Origin: Paralithodes platypus
Lineage: Eukaryota > Arthropoda > Malacostraca > Decapoda > Lithodidae
Direction: 5' to 3'
DNA length: 64,000 bases
Assembly (NCBI GenBank): GCA_032716605.1
Contig: CM064495.1
Location: forward strand, 24,521,760 to 24,585,759
Translations under genes and position numbers: made by a program
The notes under the pieces: generated by a model
The model's input: the letters and a program-made list of their open reading frames with translations, nothing else
Database searches by the model: none
What the model was told of the DNA's origin: nothing
Part shown: one piece after another, positions 29,918 to 41,599 of the stretch
Position numbering within the stretch: position 1 is the stretch's first letter
How the letters are laid out: each line of letters starts with the position of its first letter

Positions 29918-30320
29918 ACCCACTGAGCCCCAGCTAGTTATAAATAAATGTACCACCAAGGACCTGCAGGCTTTGAAACAATAGCGAATGGGTTAGGAAT
30001 GAAGGAAAAACCACAAAAAAACAATCAAAAAGGTCAAAAATTGGTCCTACGGAGTCGATTTTACAAGAGTAAAAAATTGAAGGCAAAAATACCCAAAAAC
30101 CATGTTTTTGCGTGCTCACGCGCACGCGGTTGAACTTTGAGAGTGTTCAACCATCGAGAAGGTTGCGTGGGATACTTACACAGTTCATATACAAATCTGA
30201 GCCCTCTAGGTGCCATAGGACCGGAGTAATTAACATTGACGACACGTTGTCGTCGCTGGGGTTTAGCGTTATATACATTGCCGACGACACGTTGTCGTCG
30301 CTGGGGTTCTGTTGGTTAAA
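29918..30320. mobile_element. TTAA-type miniature element with paired palindromes
   Basis: The right end, read inwards from TTAA (30316-30319), is CCAACAGAACCCCAGC followed by two palindromes GACGACAACGTGTCGTC about 45 bp apart (30239-30309 in inverse). The left end begins AACCCACTGAGCCCCAGC near 29926; its TTAA is not preserved. Confidence 0.5.
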
Positions 30321-30334
30321 GGGAGAATTTTTTA

Positions 30335-31470
30335 TTTTTCCTATGTGTATGAAGAGGACAAAAGGCAGGTTGCCTGTAACAAGTGTTTCCCTCAAAGCCA
30401 AACGAGTGACAGAGAGCCAAATTCAAGAGACGTTGGAGTCAAAATGCCTAGACACACAAAATTTAAAGTAGTCAAGTCATAGGATGAAGGAAAGATTGAT
30501 TGAGAGAGAGAGTTCCAGAGTTCACTAGTCTTGTTGAATAGAAGAAAGATGAAGAAAATTTGCTAATTCTTGGATTGGAGAGCTGGACAGAATAGGAGTG
30601 GGGCTGTGTTGAAAGGCGAGTGCCTCACACTCGCCGCACTGAGAGAGCTCTGAAGAACACTGATTGTTGTAATAGCAATAGAAGAGTGAAAGAGATGCAA
30701 TATTGCGGCATATAGAAAGAGATTGTAGGGAAGTAGGAAGAGGAAGTTAGTTGATGAGGCGAAAAGCTTTTAACTTTACTCTTTCGAAAATTGCAGTATG
30801 GGTGGAACCTCCCCACACATGCAAATGCAAACAATACTTGATACATGGGCGCACTGTGCCCCTATACAGAGCAAAAAGCTGTGCGGGGGTGAAGAACCCA
30901 CGAAGACGGTTGAGCACACCTAACTTCTGGGAAGCTGACTTTGCAATAGTGGTAATATGATCTTTACAGGAAAAGGTTGGATGAAAAAGATACACCAAGA
31001 ATATTGAGAGAAGATGAAGGATTAATTTGTGTATTGTTGAAGAATAACATCATTTTGTGGAAGATTGTCATTGTTAGTTAAATGGAAAAATTGGGTCTTG
31101 GAGGCAGTGAAAGTAGCAAGATTTTGTTCTGCCCCAATCAAAAATACCCTGAGGAACACCGGAGTTGATAGGTTGAGGAAATGAGTGATGGCTGTCCACA
31201 ACTGCAGCTATGGAACGGTCAGAAAGGATATTAGAGACAAAGGCACAGATAGAGAGATAGAAAGCGAAGGAGGGTAGTTTGGAAATTATAGTTTTGTGCC
31301 GGACTTTATCGAAAGTTTTCTATATGTCTAGCGCAATAGAAAAGGTCTCACCGAAGTCCCGAAAGGAGGATGAACAAGAGTTAGTAAGATATGAAAGAAG
31401 ATCACCAGTAGAACCACCCTTTACCCGGCAAGCGCGATAGGCCTCACGGAAGGCTTACCATAGCGAACGC
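30335..31470 (-). mobile_element. LINE family A, second copy (decayed RT half)
   Basis: The minus reading includes a GVPQG-type palm start near 31150, then frameshifted thumb (QKLGVLNRLRGFFTPAQLFALYRG at 30747-30998) and the same 3' end as 9000-9250. It is more diverged than the 9-kb and 47-kb copies. A short duplicated 'gcgataggcctcacggaag' lies at 31433-31488 near its left (5') limit. Confidence 0.65.
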
Positions 31471-31479
31471 GATAGGCCT

Positions 31480-31990
31480 CACGGAAGCAGGACCATAAAA
31501 AAAGCCTTCCAAAACATCCCAGGGGCTATCAAAACAAAGGAATTTGTCTCTAGGTGAGATAATTCCCCTCTAGTACTCATCCATGTGTTTTTCACCCCCC
31601 CCCCTCTCCTCCTTCCCCACCTTATTCCCCCCTCCTCAATTATCACCTATTTTTCCTCTTATTTTCATCATTTATCGGTTATTTATCTCTCCCGCGATAA
31701 TGTAGCACAAGTGGGTTGCATAAAAGATCGTTATATAACACCCAGACACCGCCCGCTCGCCTCAGTTAACTCACAGACAGCGAGAGGGGAGGGTTGCCGG
31801 TGGCTCTCTCGCCTGAGATTATGACCGGGTGGCCAATATCTTCGTTTTTCACCACCCAAATACTTTTCCAACTTATTTTAGCACTCTTGAAGGTTCATAT
31901 ATACATCATATATGTAAAATAAAAGCATACCGAAAACAAATAATGCTCTATATTGTAAATATAACGAATTCTGTCAGAATCCAAGGCTAG
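31480..31990. other. non-coding DNA with a C-rich tract
   Basis: Poly-C and CT-rich sequence at 31597-31650. The stretch 31600-31680 is similar in inverse to 59460-59540 inside a TTAA element, so this may be a decayed relative of that family. Confidence 0.4.
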
Positions 31991-32071
31991 ATTTTTTTTT
32001 GTTTTTTTTTTTTTTAAGAGACAATGAACGGAGGAAGGAAAAACACAGATAAAACAAAAAGGTCCATGTGC

Positions 32072-32646
32072 CTAAAGGCATCCTCCATTCATAAAATGTT
32101 TGTAACAACTGGATTTAAACATTTGTAGATTGTAAGTTTGTGGAAAGCAATTCGAGGGAAGTGAATTCCAAAGAGTAGTAGCTCTGGGGATAAATGAATT
32201 CTGATAAGCAGAAGTTCTGCATTGTGGAGGAGAAAGTGTAAATTCATGGGCGCTCTCAGCTGCCCTAGTTCTACGGGGAAAGATGTGGAGAGGCGGCACA
32301 ATTGAAGCAAGTTCCTCGGAACAATTGCTGTGAAAATATCTGTAGAATAATGCAAGGGATGCAACGTTTCTTCGTATGGATAATGTAGGAAGGTCCTGTG
32401 TGATTGCAGGGTTATTGATTAATCTAATAGCTTTATTTTGAATTTTGTCCAACTGCCTCAATGCAACCACTCCACTTCCACCCCACAGAGGTGAACAGTA
32501 ATCCATCTGAGAACGCACATGACTTTTATATATTACGGCCAACTGCTCGTCAGTGAAGAATTCTCGAACTCTGTACAGGAGTCCCAGTTTTTTAGAGGCA
32601 TTCTTAACAATGCTTCTAACATAATGTGTCCAGCTCAAGTTAGTAG
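32072..32646 (-). pseudogene. LINE family D RT thumb and C-terminus
   Basis: Resumes with LTTNLSWTHYVRSIV directly after the TTAA element, through SQMDYCSPLWGGSG to LPSNCFPQTYNLQMF. The upstream Met codons of the open frame (to 32710) lie in the insertion. Confidence 0.72.
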
Positions 32647-32650
32647 TTAA

Positions 32651-32955
32651 AACCCCCCCAGACATATATGACGCTCGAGCGTCATATGGCCGAGTGCGCC
32701 AAAAACTCATATGACGCTAATGCGTCCTATGGACTTATCATCATGGCTCTCTAATAAGTTATATGACGCTCGTGCGTCATATGGAGCTCAGTAAGTCCGA
32801 TAAGTTAGCTTACGATAAAACCGTTGGTGGCAACCTCAGCCACCTCCGATAATTCTAACGGCCGCAGTGTTGTTGTGAGTGTAGTGCGAGGCGGTGGCAA
32901 GGATACTGGGCTCCCGCCTCCTCGGACTTATTGGAACATAATATGTCGCAAGGAG
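32651..32955. mobile_element. 305-bp TTAA-flanked miniature element with hairpins
   Basis: TTAA at 32647-32650 and 32956-32959. Ends are loosely inverted (CCCCAGACATAT / CTCCTTGCGACATAT). It holds three short palindromes built on ATATGACGC..GCGTCATATGG at 32677-32700, 32710-32736 and 32760-32784. The host LINE reading joins exactly across one TTAA. Confidence 0.78.
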
Positions 32956-32959
32956 TTAA

Positions 32960-33445
32960 TGTTACACCGAGAATGTCAATACTAGGGGAAGTGGGAATAT
33001 TTACATCATTAAAAAATATATGGGAGTCAGTGAGATTCTGTCGGTTAGAAAATTGAATGTACTTGGTTTTCTGTGCATTAAAGGAAACTAGATTCTTTTG
33101 TTCCCATTCATTAATTCTAGAAAGGTCCTGGTTCAGAGAAATTGCAGTGTTTATTTTTGAATTTATAAGATCGGGTTGGGTGAAAGAATTGGTAAATGTG
33201 AAGGAACTGTGGAGTGTTGAGTCATCTGCGTAGGAATGTATTGGATTATGAGTGGTAGATATGAGATCATTGATATGAATGAGGAACAGAGTTGGGGCCA
33301 AAACTGATCCCTGGGGAACACCAGCATTTATTGAGTGAAATTGAGAATAAAGGCCATCTACCATTACACATATTTTTCTGTTATGAAGATAAGAAGAAAT
33401 TAGTGGAACTAATGATGCAAGGCCGTAGTGTGACATCTTCGACAA
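32960..33445 (-). pseudogene. LINE family D reverse transcriptase, palm
   Basis: INAGVPQGSVLAPTLF and SYADDSTLHSS (intact catalytic YADD). The frame runs to SIDILGVTL, where the TTAA element interrupts it; codons after that belong to the insertion. Confidence 0.72.
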
Positions 33446-33577
33446 TAAGGATTGATGCCAGACTCTATCAAATGCCTTTGATATATCCAGTGCTATTGTA
33501 TGTGTTTCACCATGTTGGTCTGTAGCTTGGTTGATTTGATGCGTAAGAAGGCAAAGAATGTCTGCAGTTGATCGACA

Positions 33578-34153
33578 TCATCTAAAACCATATTGCCTAT
33601 CACTGATTAATTTATTATTCTCAAGATGCTTAATTATGTGATTATTTAATATAATTTCAAAGACTTTACCAAGAGTGGAAGTTATAGCTATTGGTCTGTA
33701 GTTTGATGGATCTGAAGAGGCACCTTTTTTAGGAACTGGATGGATGTTTGCTTCTTTCCAGGGTACTGGGAAGCATGAGGTATGAGTACACGGACGGACA
33801 TTTTTTGCCAATACAGGAGCGAGCACCAAGGAGCAATTCTTAAGTACTATTGGAGGAATTTCATCTGGACCAGGAGCCTTATCTACCGAGAGATTCTGCA
33901 AAATAGTTTTGACATGTCTGGTGTGGATCTTAAGTGAGGGAATTTCAGGCGAATTAAAATTAAGTACAGGGACATCTTGATTTATTTCATCTAAGGTTGA
34001 ATTGGTGGAGAAAATATCCGTAAGAAGGTTAGCTTTACCTCGTGGGTCACTTACAAGATTGCCAGTCGGAGATTTTAATGGTGGAATGGATGAAGCAGTA
34101 GTGAAGTTGGATTTGAATGAGTTAAGAGTAGACCAAAATATTTTTTTTATCAT
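33578..34153 (-). pseudogene. LINE family D reverse transcriptase, fingers
   Basis: Contains SVDKAPGPDEIPPIVLKN and NYRPIAITSTLGKVFE, conserved RT blocks 0-2, up to ISDRQYGFR. The first catalytic Asp region follows in a frameshifted stretch at 33445-33578. Confidence 0.72.
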
Positions 34154-34427
34154 TTGGATTATTTAGAAGTTTATTTGCCTGCTTGTGGAGAAAGTTTGAT
34201 TTAGTTAGGTTTAATACAGTTTTGGCATGATTTCTGATGTTTCTAAAGTAATTAAAGGCTTCATGTGTTTTTGATCTTGTGTATGCATTGTAGGCTATTG
34301 CTTTTTGTTCAGTTACTCTAGCACAATTATGGTCAAACCATTTAGGTGAATTAGATCTTTTACTGTACTTTTGATGAGGAATAAAAGTTTCCATTCCAAT
34401 TTTTACAAAATCTTGTATGTGGCTCAA
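34122..34427 (-). pseudogene. LINE family D linker between endonuclease and RT
   Basis: Basic, helical linker (KWFDHNCARVTEQKAIAYNAY) with the usual pattern of a tRNA-free spacer ahead of RT. It ends in another phase than the RT frame. Confidence 0.55.
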
Positions 34428-34484
34428 GGTGGAGTGTGCATCATTAGAAAAGAAAGAGGTCCAGGGAATATCAATAAAGAAACC

Positions 34485-34937
34485 TTAAAGACCCTCCCAG
34501 TCTGCCCTATCGTAATGCCATTTAGTCACCAAAACAGGTTCAGAGTGGGAAGGTGTGGTAGGTGATAGACAGGTGGCCTGTATCAGACAGTGATCAGAAG
34601 ATCCAAGCGGGGACCTCACTGTAACATCATAATTTTCTGAATTGGTTGTTAAAAATAAGTCCAGTAGGTGGGAATTATGATTAGGATTATCTGGTACACG
34701 GGTGAGTTGGTTGACTAGTTGAGTGAGATTAAATGAGTCTGCAAATAGCTCACATTCAAGACCAGCATCATCAGTCCTGGCTGAATGAGTGAGCCATTCA
34801 ACATTATGGACATTAAAATCACCCAACACAGTGATTTCAGAAGAAGCATTTAAGTTGAGGACACTGAGTTGTGAGGACAGAGAATCAAAAAGACTTTGCT
34901 CTGGAGGAGTATTTGGGGAATGGTAGATATGCAACAT
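34485..34937 (-). pseudogene. LINE family D endonuclease, C-terminal part
   Basis: Carries ITVLGDFNVHNVEWL (catalytic Asp/Asn) and GSSDHCLIQA (catalytic Asp/His), the last two blocks of the AP endonuclease fold. Confidence 0.7.
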
Positions 34938-35380
34938 ATGTATTTAAATTTACCAGCAGAAATTAATTTGTATATAGAATAATCAAAATAGGGACAATTG
35001 AAACTAGTAACCTCCTCCAGGGCAATTTCAGATTTTGCGAAGCAACATACACCTCCTTTAGGTCTGAAATTTTGGAGCAGTTGATAACCTGGAAAATTAA
35101 ATCTAGATGTGTCAGATGTGGATGTTACTTGAGTCTCTGTCAAAAATAGGAGAGTAGGGGATTCTGCTTGAAGAAATTGGTGTACAGAATTGATGTTAGA
35201 GTGAAGTCCCCTTATATTACTAAAGAAAAAGCTGCACCGACGAGCAGCTTTGGGACGTTGCAATGCTCTTGACACAGTCGCATGATGACGACCGGGAGGG
35301 CCCTGTGTCAATGACCCAACCCTGCCGGGGGTGGATATCCGAGGGACCACCAGGTTTGCTCTTAACAATTGTACTGCCAT
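34850..35380 (-). pseudogene. LINE family D endonuclease, N-terminal part
   Basis: FFFSNIRGLHSNINSVHQFL and LLFLTETQVTS are the first two conserved blocks of AP-like LINE endonucleases (Asn and Glu). The reading shifts near 34940. Confidence 0.65.
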
Positions 35381-35696
35381 ATTTATTAGGTAAGTGTATG
35401 GTGTTACATGTATGATATGTAGTGGGAAGAGTAGTGTTTTATGAATAGAGGATAGCGATGTAGGGCAATGTCGTGAAGTTGGATGTGTATGTTATATAAA
35501 GAGGGTTTTCCTGATACCCCTGATGTGTGAGGCAGAAAGATATGTATCCAGCTACCAAGGCCTGGGAGAGAAAATGGAATTCAGGCTATTCCCTGAGTCT
35601 CCCGAAACCTTGGCGGTAGTACTTCCCTGGGCGGGGCTGCCTACCCCTACTACCTACAAAAGCACAAATAACTACCCTAGCCCCTAGGTCTATTTC

Positions 35697-37569
35697 GCAT
35701 TTAACAGGTTAAGGAAACCGTACTGGTGATCTGAAAGTAGATTATGGGAAGATAAATGCTTAAGAAATTTTGAATAAAGTATAGTTAAAAACACTTTAGA
35801 GATGCAGGACGATAGCAATTGGATGATAGTTGGAGGGTTGCGAGCGGTCACCCTTCTTTGGGACGGGTTGAATGAAATCAAACTTCCAGCAAGGAGGAAA
35901 GACGTTAGAAGAGAGACAGAGACGAAATAATTTGCCTAAGCAGGGGGTCAGCACAGAAAAAATAATTTTGAGTACAACAGGAGGAACACCATCCGGTCCG
36001 GCCCAGGGAGGGCAGAAAGTACACCCTTAGAAGAGATTACGATATTAGGCATAAGTAGAGAGAGGAATAGCACCGGAATCATCCAAGGTGGAGTTTTTAG
36101 CAAAATCTTGAGTGAAGAGTTAAGCTTTGTCCGAGGAAGACGAGATGGTGGTGCCGTCAAAGTGGAAAAGAGAAGGGAAAAACGAGGAAGTAAAATTGTT
36201 GGAGAGGTTTTTTAATAGATGCCAGAAAGCTTGGGAAGAGCTAGAGTTGGAAAGTTCAGAACATTTGTTATTGATGAAGGAATTTTGGCTAGTCGTAGAA
36301 CAGATTTGGCTTGATTCCAGGCAGAAACATAAGAAGCATGAGGTTCTTGAGTTTGAAGGCGACGGTACCGTTTGTGTGTTTTCTCCTTATTGTGGATAGC
36401 AGTAGAACAAGGGTGAGTAAACCAAGATTTTTTTTGCATTAGACTGAGAGAAAAAAATGGAATGTATGCCTCCATGCCTGACAGGATTACCTCGGTTATG
36501 CGCTCGGCACACTCTGAGGGTCACCGGCCACGGAAGCAAAAATAATTTCATGGGAAATCAAAGAACTACTGCCGAAGAGACCCCCAGTTGGCAGTGCCAA
36601 AGTGCCACAAGCACCGCCGGCTGGGAGGATTGGATGGCCATACTAGAGAGATAGGACAGGTAACAGAGTTAAGGTTGTGATTGGAGGAGCCCAATGGAGA
36701 GAAAAGGCAGCGTAAGTAGAAGGATTAGAAGTTAGAAATAAGTCAAGAATGCTGGGCCGATTTTCAAGGCAGTCAGGAATTTTAGTAGGGTGCTGGTCTA
36801 ACTGTTCTAGGTCATTTAGGATAGAACAGATGTAGGCTTGTTCACCAGGTTGGTCAGTGAAATGGGAGGAGAGCCATTGGCGGTGGTGAACATTGAAATC
36901 CCCTTAGATGGAGATTTCTGCGAAAGGAAAGATGGATATGTGTTCCACTTTAGAAGTTAGATAGTTGAAGAATTTTGGACAGTCAGTAAAATTAGGAGAG
37001 AGATAATCAGCGCAGAAATATTTAGTTTGAGAGTGGTAAGAAAGCTTTAGTTGAGAATTCAGAAGAATTAAAGTTGAGAACACGAGAGAAAGCAAGATTG
37101 TTGCGCACATATACGCAACATCCACCTTTGGCTTGAAACTGAGGATAGAGATAGTAAGAGGATACAGAGAAGGGTTGGTGTAAGTAGTCCCAGACAACTG
37201 GGTTTCGGTGAGAAAAAGAAGATTAGAGTTGGCAGAGGAGAGGTGGTATTAGAGGAAAGGCCATGAATGTTGAAGAAAGTTCCCCCCCCCCCCCTCCCCT
37301 CCCCTGGAGACTCCGAGGTGGGTCATTCGTTCATAATTTGTTATCTTAATTTTGAAAAGGTAATGTAGTATGTAATGTGTTTGTGGTCTAGTGTATTGAT
37401 AGAGAGAGAAGGTGTTTTGGAGGGCAGGCTGGGGTTGCCCTCAATATTGACGAGGCATGGAAATGAACAGCAAGGAAGGCCATGTGGTGAAACAGGAGTT
37501 CCAGCTGTCCTTATCAACCACCAGTAGCATTCCCCGGGAGTAACACCCTGTTCGGCTGGTGCCACATCT
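35697..37569 (-). mobile_element. decayed LINE 5' half (endonuclease and RT start)
   Basis: Minus-strand remnants: FFNIHGLSSN-like endonuclease start near 37275, later endonuclease (37197-36904), linker (36475-36212) and RT blocks (36160-35948; LLSDHQYGF at 35690-35750). All are frameshifted. It ends where LINE D begins, and it is bounded on the right by the BEL LTR. It may be the 5' part of family A; I cannot prove it. Confidence 0.55.
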
Positions 37570-37570
37570 A

Positions 37571-38235
37571 ATTATGTGGTTAATTTAGATTAAGTGAACT
37601 GTATAATGAATAATTTAGTTAACGCACATAGAATACATTTTTACCTTATATGATTAACTCAGATGGTGATAGCAAAGATGGCGGAAGATAGGCTAGGTGA
37701 ACTCGAGTTGGTTAGTGGGATAAGGAAGGCTAAAGGAAAGAGGCTAGAATAGGCTAAGATAGATATTTACGTTAAGGTTTCATGATAGCTAAGTAAGATG
37801 ATGATGATGTGACTATGAAAATGAGATGGAAGTGAAGCGAAAACACCTAAATATGAGACAAAATGAAGAATAGGCTTAGCGTGTGTCGGGGACGGAGGTT
37901 TGATGGAGAGTGAGCCCGAGAGAGTCGTCTTAGTGTCTCTCGTGACTGTCCGCGCATGCGCATAGCGTATGGAAAATGTATCCCATCCTAATACAATGAG
38001 ATAAATAGGAACAATAATAATAAGTAATACATTAATATATGGGAATTATAATCCTACAATACTTTCCCATATTCAACTACAGAATAACATATTCTCCCCA
38101 AAATTATGAAACGTTCGACATAAGGTTACGGAAGCGTTCAACTTAAGACTACGGAAAGATACGTAACGCTACATCAACCCAGATTACGTAGCATCGAGAC
38201 TGTTCATACTAGATAGAGTATACTGAGTATGGACA
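37571..38235 (-). repeat. 3' LTR of the BEL/Pao element
   Basis: 665 bp, TGTCCATACTC... to ...ACCACATAAT on the minus strand. By eye it differs from the other LTR at about 15-20 positions and by a 24-bp segment near 38145-38170 that is missing in the 5' copy. A purine-rich 'gatggcgggaata' precedes it on the minus strand. Confidence 0.85.
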
Positions 38236-38271
38236 TATTCCCGCCATCGAAAATATACAAAATTTACATGA

Positions 38272-38598
38272 TTATATTTGCCCGGAGGCAATCTTATCCC
38301 GCCAAGCTTGGGAGGATATATGGGCTGCCTGTCGACTGGGGCGTCCACCGGACGCGTCAACAGGCTGCGCCGAAGTAGGAGCCAGGGAGGGGACATCTAT
38401 GGATAACTGGTCCGAGGGGGCGTCCTTGCGATCTAGGTCACCTTCAAGAGGATATAGTCGTATAGTCGGACGTGTGATTACTCCAGTCCTGGTTCGAACT
38501 TTTGCTACCCGAACCTCACCATCACGACCGGGTAACAACTCCTCTATACGACCCAATTTCCAGAATGCGCGTGGGCCCTCTTCATGGATGGTTACCAC
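38272..38598 (-). pseudogene. BEL/Pao integrase C-terminal (DUF5641-type) end
   Basis: VTIHEEGPRAFWKLGRIEEL and GRDGEVRVAKVRTRTG with RPTIRLYPLE are the conserved end of BEL/Pao polyproteins. Upstream on the minus strand the reading continues (GHWPRVGDVV) to a TTAA at 38658, beyond which the piggyBac element starts. Confidence 0.8.
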
Positions 38599-38923
38599 GT
38601 CACCTACCCTAGGCCAATGACCTGTTAATGGTGCTAGTTTACTTTCTTGTGCTTCTCTTAACCCGTGGAGCCCCAGCGACGCGTCTGACGCGTCGGCTAT
38701 GTATGTAACGCACAGCCCCAGAGATGCGCCTAACGCGTCACCCTTATAGCTCCAGTCGTAAGTCTCAGAATGGCTCTAGATTTATATGGGAACTACTTTG
38801 GGATCCGGCGGACTAATTCCAAAACGTTTTGTCCATACGCGTGCGCGCGCGGGGACGGAAGAGGGCACCCGCCTTCCCACACCTCACGGTCAGTTTACCG
38901 CGCACCCTCTCGAGTGAAACACC

Positions 38924-40165
38924 ATGTCTCGACGTTATAGTGCCCGCCTTACCCACCCCTGCAGTACAGAGGAGGTCATGGATATACTGTACGACACTGA
39001 CAGCCCTGATAGTGACACTGACTCGGCATTGGGCGAGTCTGGGGACGAGTATGCACCCTCCCAAGCCGAAATAAGAGAGCTAGAGGAAGAGCTTGCTCAG
39101 ATTCCTGTCAGGCGGCGTAGGCCGTCACAAAGACAGCAAGGGGCAAGTGCACCTCCCCGCCGCCCACTTACCCAAGACCCCACTGAATCCTCAGAAAGTG
39201 GGGAAGAGGTTGTTGTTGCAGATGAACCTGCTGACCCTCAAAATTACGTGCGTGTACCTGGGGAAGAACGAAAGGGATTGAAGAGAAGAAGGGGCGAGTC
39301 TGGGAGTGAAGAGGAGGTACCCCCACAACCCCGCCTGCCTTCTCCCCCACTTCGCATAATCTCCCCACTCAAGAAAAATACCCCGGGGAGGTTCTATGGT
39401 CGTCATAAACATAGTGACGAACAACAACGTGGTGATGGACAAATAGAACAACCTGGTGATGGAGAAATGGCACAACGTGGTGCGAGACAAGGGCAGTCAC
39501 GTGACCCAAAACGCTCCTTCTTCCCTCCTGACCCAGAGCACGAGGGGGGGGATGAGTCACCACCACCACCACCACCACCACTACTACCAGACTCTCCGCC
39601 TCGCCATTCTTCCCCCCCACTATCACCTTCAGGCTCCATCCCGTACACCCCCCCACGAATGTCTCCCTCACCTGAACCAGGCCCCTCCCGCGCCACTGCA
39701 TTATCACCAGCCTCTCCACAACGCCCCGATCTGCCCCAACGCCCTGCAAGCAAACGACGTGGGCGTGTCATATCTCGCGGGCGTGCCACCCGCGGCCGAA
39801 TGCAGAAGGTGAAGCAAATAAGACGCCCCAGCAACGACTCGAGCTCTAGATCTAGCTCTCGATCAAGTTCGAGGTCTAGCTCCAGACCCAGGTCCACCTC
39901 TCTCGCCCACGCCGCCCACGCTCCACCCGCACCCGCCCAACCCGCCCCGGTGCCCCTGACGATGACCCTGATGAGCCCGATGCCCCATCTAGCGACGACG
40001 AAGGCGCTGATAGGTGGGATTAGGTGGATGGGGAGAACTATCTACCAGGACAATACCACTTTTTGGGGGCAGCTGAGGCCGGCCCTACCATGCCCAATCG
40101 TGGACCTGACACCACAAGACTGGGTGTTTTTCTGCAGTTCTTCACTGCCAACCTTGTCGGCTTGA
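38924..40165 (+). pseudogene. piggyBac transposase, N-terminal disordered region
   Basis: About the first 345 residues are an acidic then Pro/Ser/Arg-rich region (DILYDTDSPDSDTDS, RSSSRSSSRSSSR), common ahead of piggyBac catalytic domains. A frameshift near 39945 must occur because the catalytic frame is in another phase. Codons after that point (TMTLMSPMPH...) are probably spurious. Confidence 0.62.
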
Positions 40166-41571
40166 TTGTTGACCAGACGAACTGGTACAACTATTATTTT
40201 ATGGCAGGGAAGGAGCAGAAGAGGAACTCGGCACGTCTCTCATGGGTGGATTTGTCTTCCGATAAGTTCTACGCATTCCTGGCACTGGTCATCCTGATGG
40301 GGGTCACCAAGAAGACGTCTCTCAGGAAGTACTGGTCATGTGATCCCCTCATCGCAACCCCCTTCTTTGGGAAAGTCATGAGCAGGAATAGATTCACGGC
40401 AATCATGGGAAACCTGCACTTTATTGATAGCCTGGCAAGCCACACCAGGAACCAGGAACGCCCCAGGAATACCAAAGACCCGATGGAGAGGATAAGACCT
40501 ATATTTGAATACCTGAAAACTAAGTTTGCAGCCTCCTTCAAACCTTACCAAAAACTAATCATTGATGAGAGTCTGGTGCTATGGAGGGGGAATATTAGCA
40601 TCCGACAGTACATCCCCAGCAAGCGTCACCGTTATGGCCTGAAACTGTTCGTGATGTGCGACTGCAAAACCGGCTACATCCAGGACATCATCCTCTACAT
40701 GGGCAAGGTCACTGAACTGGTGGAGGAGAGGACATATGGGATATCTGGGGCCGTTGTCATCACCATGTTGGAGGGATATTTGGACAGGGGCCACATCTTG
40801 TACCTTGACAACTGGTACACCAGCCCTTCCCTTGCCAAATTCCTGTACAGCAGAAACACTGGCGTCTGTGGCACCGTCAGGAGGAATCGTGTCTACATGC
40901 CAGAGCTACCCGAAAGGCGGGAAAAGGGCTCCATCATCCACCTCCAGGCAAATAATATCTTGATGTTCTCGTGGATGGACAATCGTGACGTCAATATCCT
41001 CACCAGTATCCACCTGCCCCGCTTAGAGGACACCAAACGCCGTGATAGAGCCACAGGTGAGGCGGTCAAAAAACCAGTTGCAATCATTGACTACAACATC
41101 AACATGCGGCTGGTTGACAAGTCAGACTCTGTCATATCGTCGGTCGAGTGTGCCAGGAAGACGATGAGGTGGTATAAAAAACTATTTTTCCACCTACTCG
41201 ACCTCACCCTCTACAACTGCCATATCCAATATCATGAAATAACAGGTGAAGTTGAGACGATGGAGTCGTACTGCATCGAACTTGCACGGGAGCTTCTGTT
41301 CTTCTTCAGGGATGGTCCACGCCGCCAGCAACGACCCGCAGCTCGTTTTCAAGCACCAGAAGGCCCCGCCAGACTGACACAACGCCACTTTTGCGATTTT
41401 GTCCCGCCCAACCAAGTAAAACCCAACCCACGCAGACGGTGTCATGTGTGTCGCAACACAGGCAGACGCACACCAAAACGGACAGACACCCGGACGATGT
41501 GTGAAGAATGTGATGTGGGACTGTGTTTTCCCACCTGCTTCAGGGATTATCACACCCTCGAGCACTTCTAA
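40024..41571 (+). CDS. piggyBac transposase, catalytic domain, 515 codons
   Basis: The three catalytic Asp lie in KLIIDESLVLWRG, ILYLDNWYTSPS and NMRLVDKSDSV. The C-terminus is a Cys-rich domain (CHVCRNTGRR, MCEECDVGLCFPTC) that binds the transposon ends in piggyBac. The listed start is a GTG. The same phase continues upstream (DEPDAPSSDDEGADRWD) to join the N-terminal region, interrupted by one TAG at 40021-40023. Apart from that stop and the frameshift the protein looks intact. Confidence 0.85.
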   Translation: MDGENYLPGQYHFLGAAEAGPTMPNRGPDTTRLGVFLQFFTANLVGLIVDQTNWYNYYFMAGKEQKRNSARLSWVDLSSDKFYAFLALVILMGVTKKTSLRKYWSCDPLIATPFFGKVMSRNRFTAIMGNLHFIDSLASHTRNQERPRNTKDPMERIRPIFEYLKTKFAASFKPYQKLIIDESLVLWRGNISIRQYIPSKRHRYGLKLFVMCDCKTGYIQDIILYMGKVTELVEERTYGISGAVVITMLEGYLDRGHILYLDNWYTSPSLAKFLYSRNTGVCGTVRRNRVYMPELPERREKGSIIHLQANNILMFSWMDNRDVNILTSIHLPRLEDTKRRDRATGEAVKKPVAIIDYNINMRLVDKSDSVISSVECARKTMRWYKKLFFHLLDLTLYNCHIQYHEITGEVETMESYCIELARELLFFFRDGPRRQQRPAARFQAPEGPARLTQRHFCDFVPPNQVKPNPRRRCHVCRNTGRRTPKRTDTRTMCEECDVGLCFPTCFRDYHTLEHF

Positions 41572-41599
41572 GTGTTCAAAGTGTTCAAAGACTGCGATA

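Larger units (their letters stand above)
31993..35385 (-). mobile_element. LINE family D (endonuclease plus RT), decayed, split by a TTAA element
   Basis: The minus-strand order is endonuclease (35380-34485), linker (34427-34122), RT (34153-33578, 33445-32960), a 305-bp insertion, RT thumb and C-terminus (32646-32072), then a poly-A (T-run at 31993-32015). Nearly full length, but with at least four frame changes. Confidence 0.8.

Noticed and set aside
39403..39897. Gly/Asp/Glu-rich minus frames and a His-rich plus frame over the piggyBac N-terminus
   Set aside because: Antisense and off-phase shadows of a low-complexity Pro/Ser/Arg coding region.
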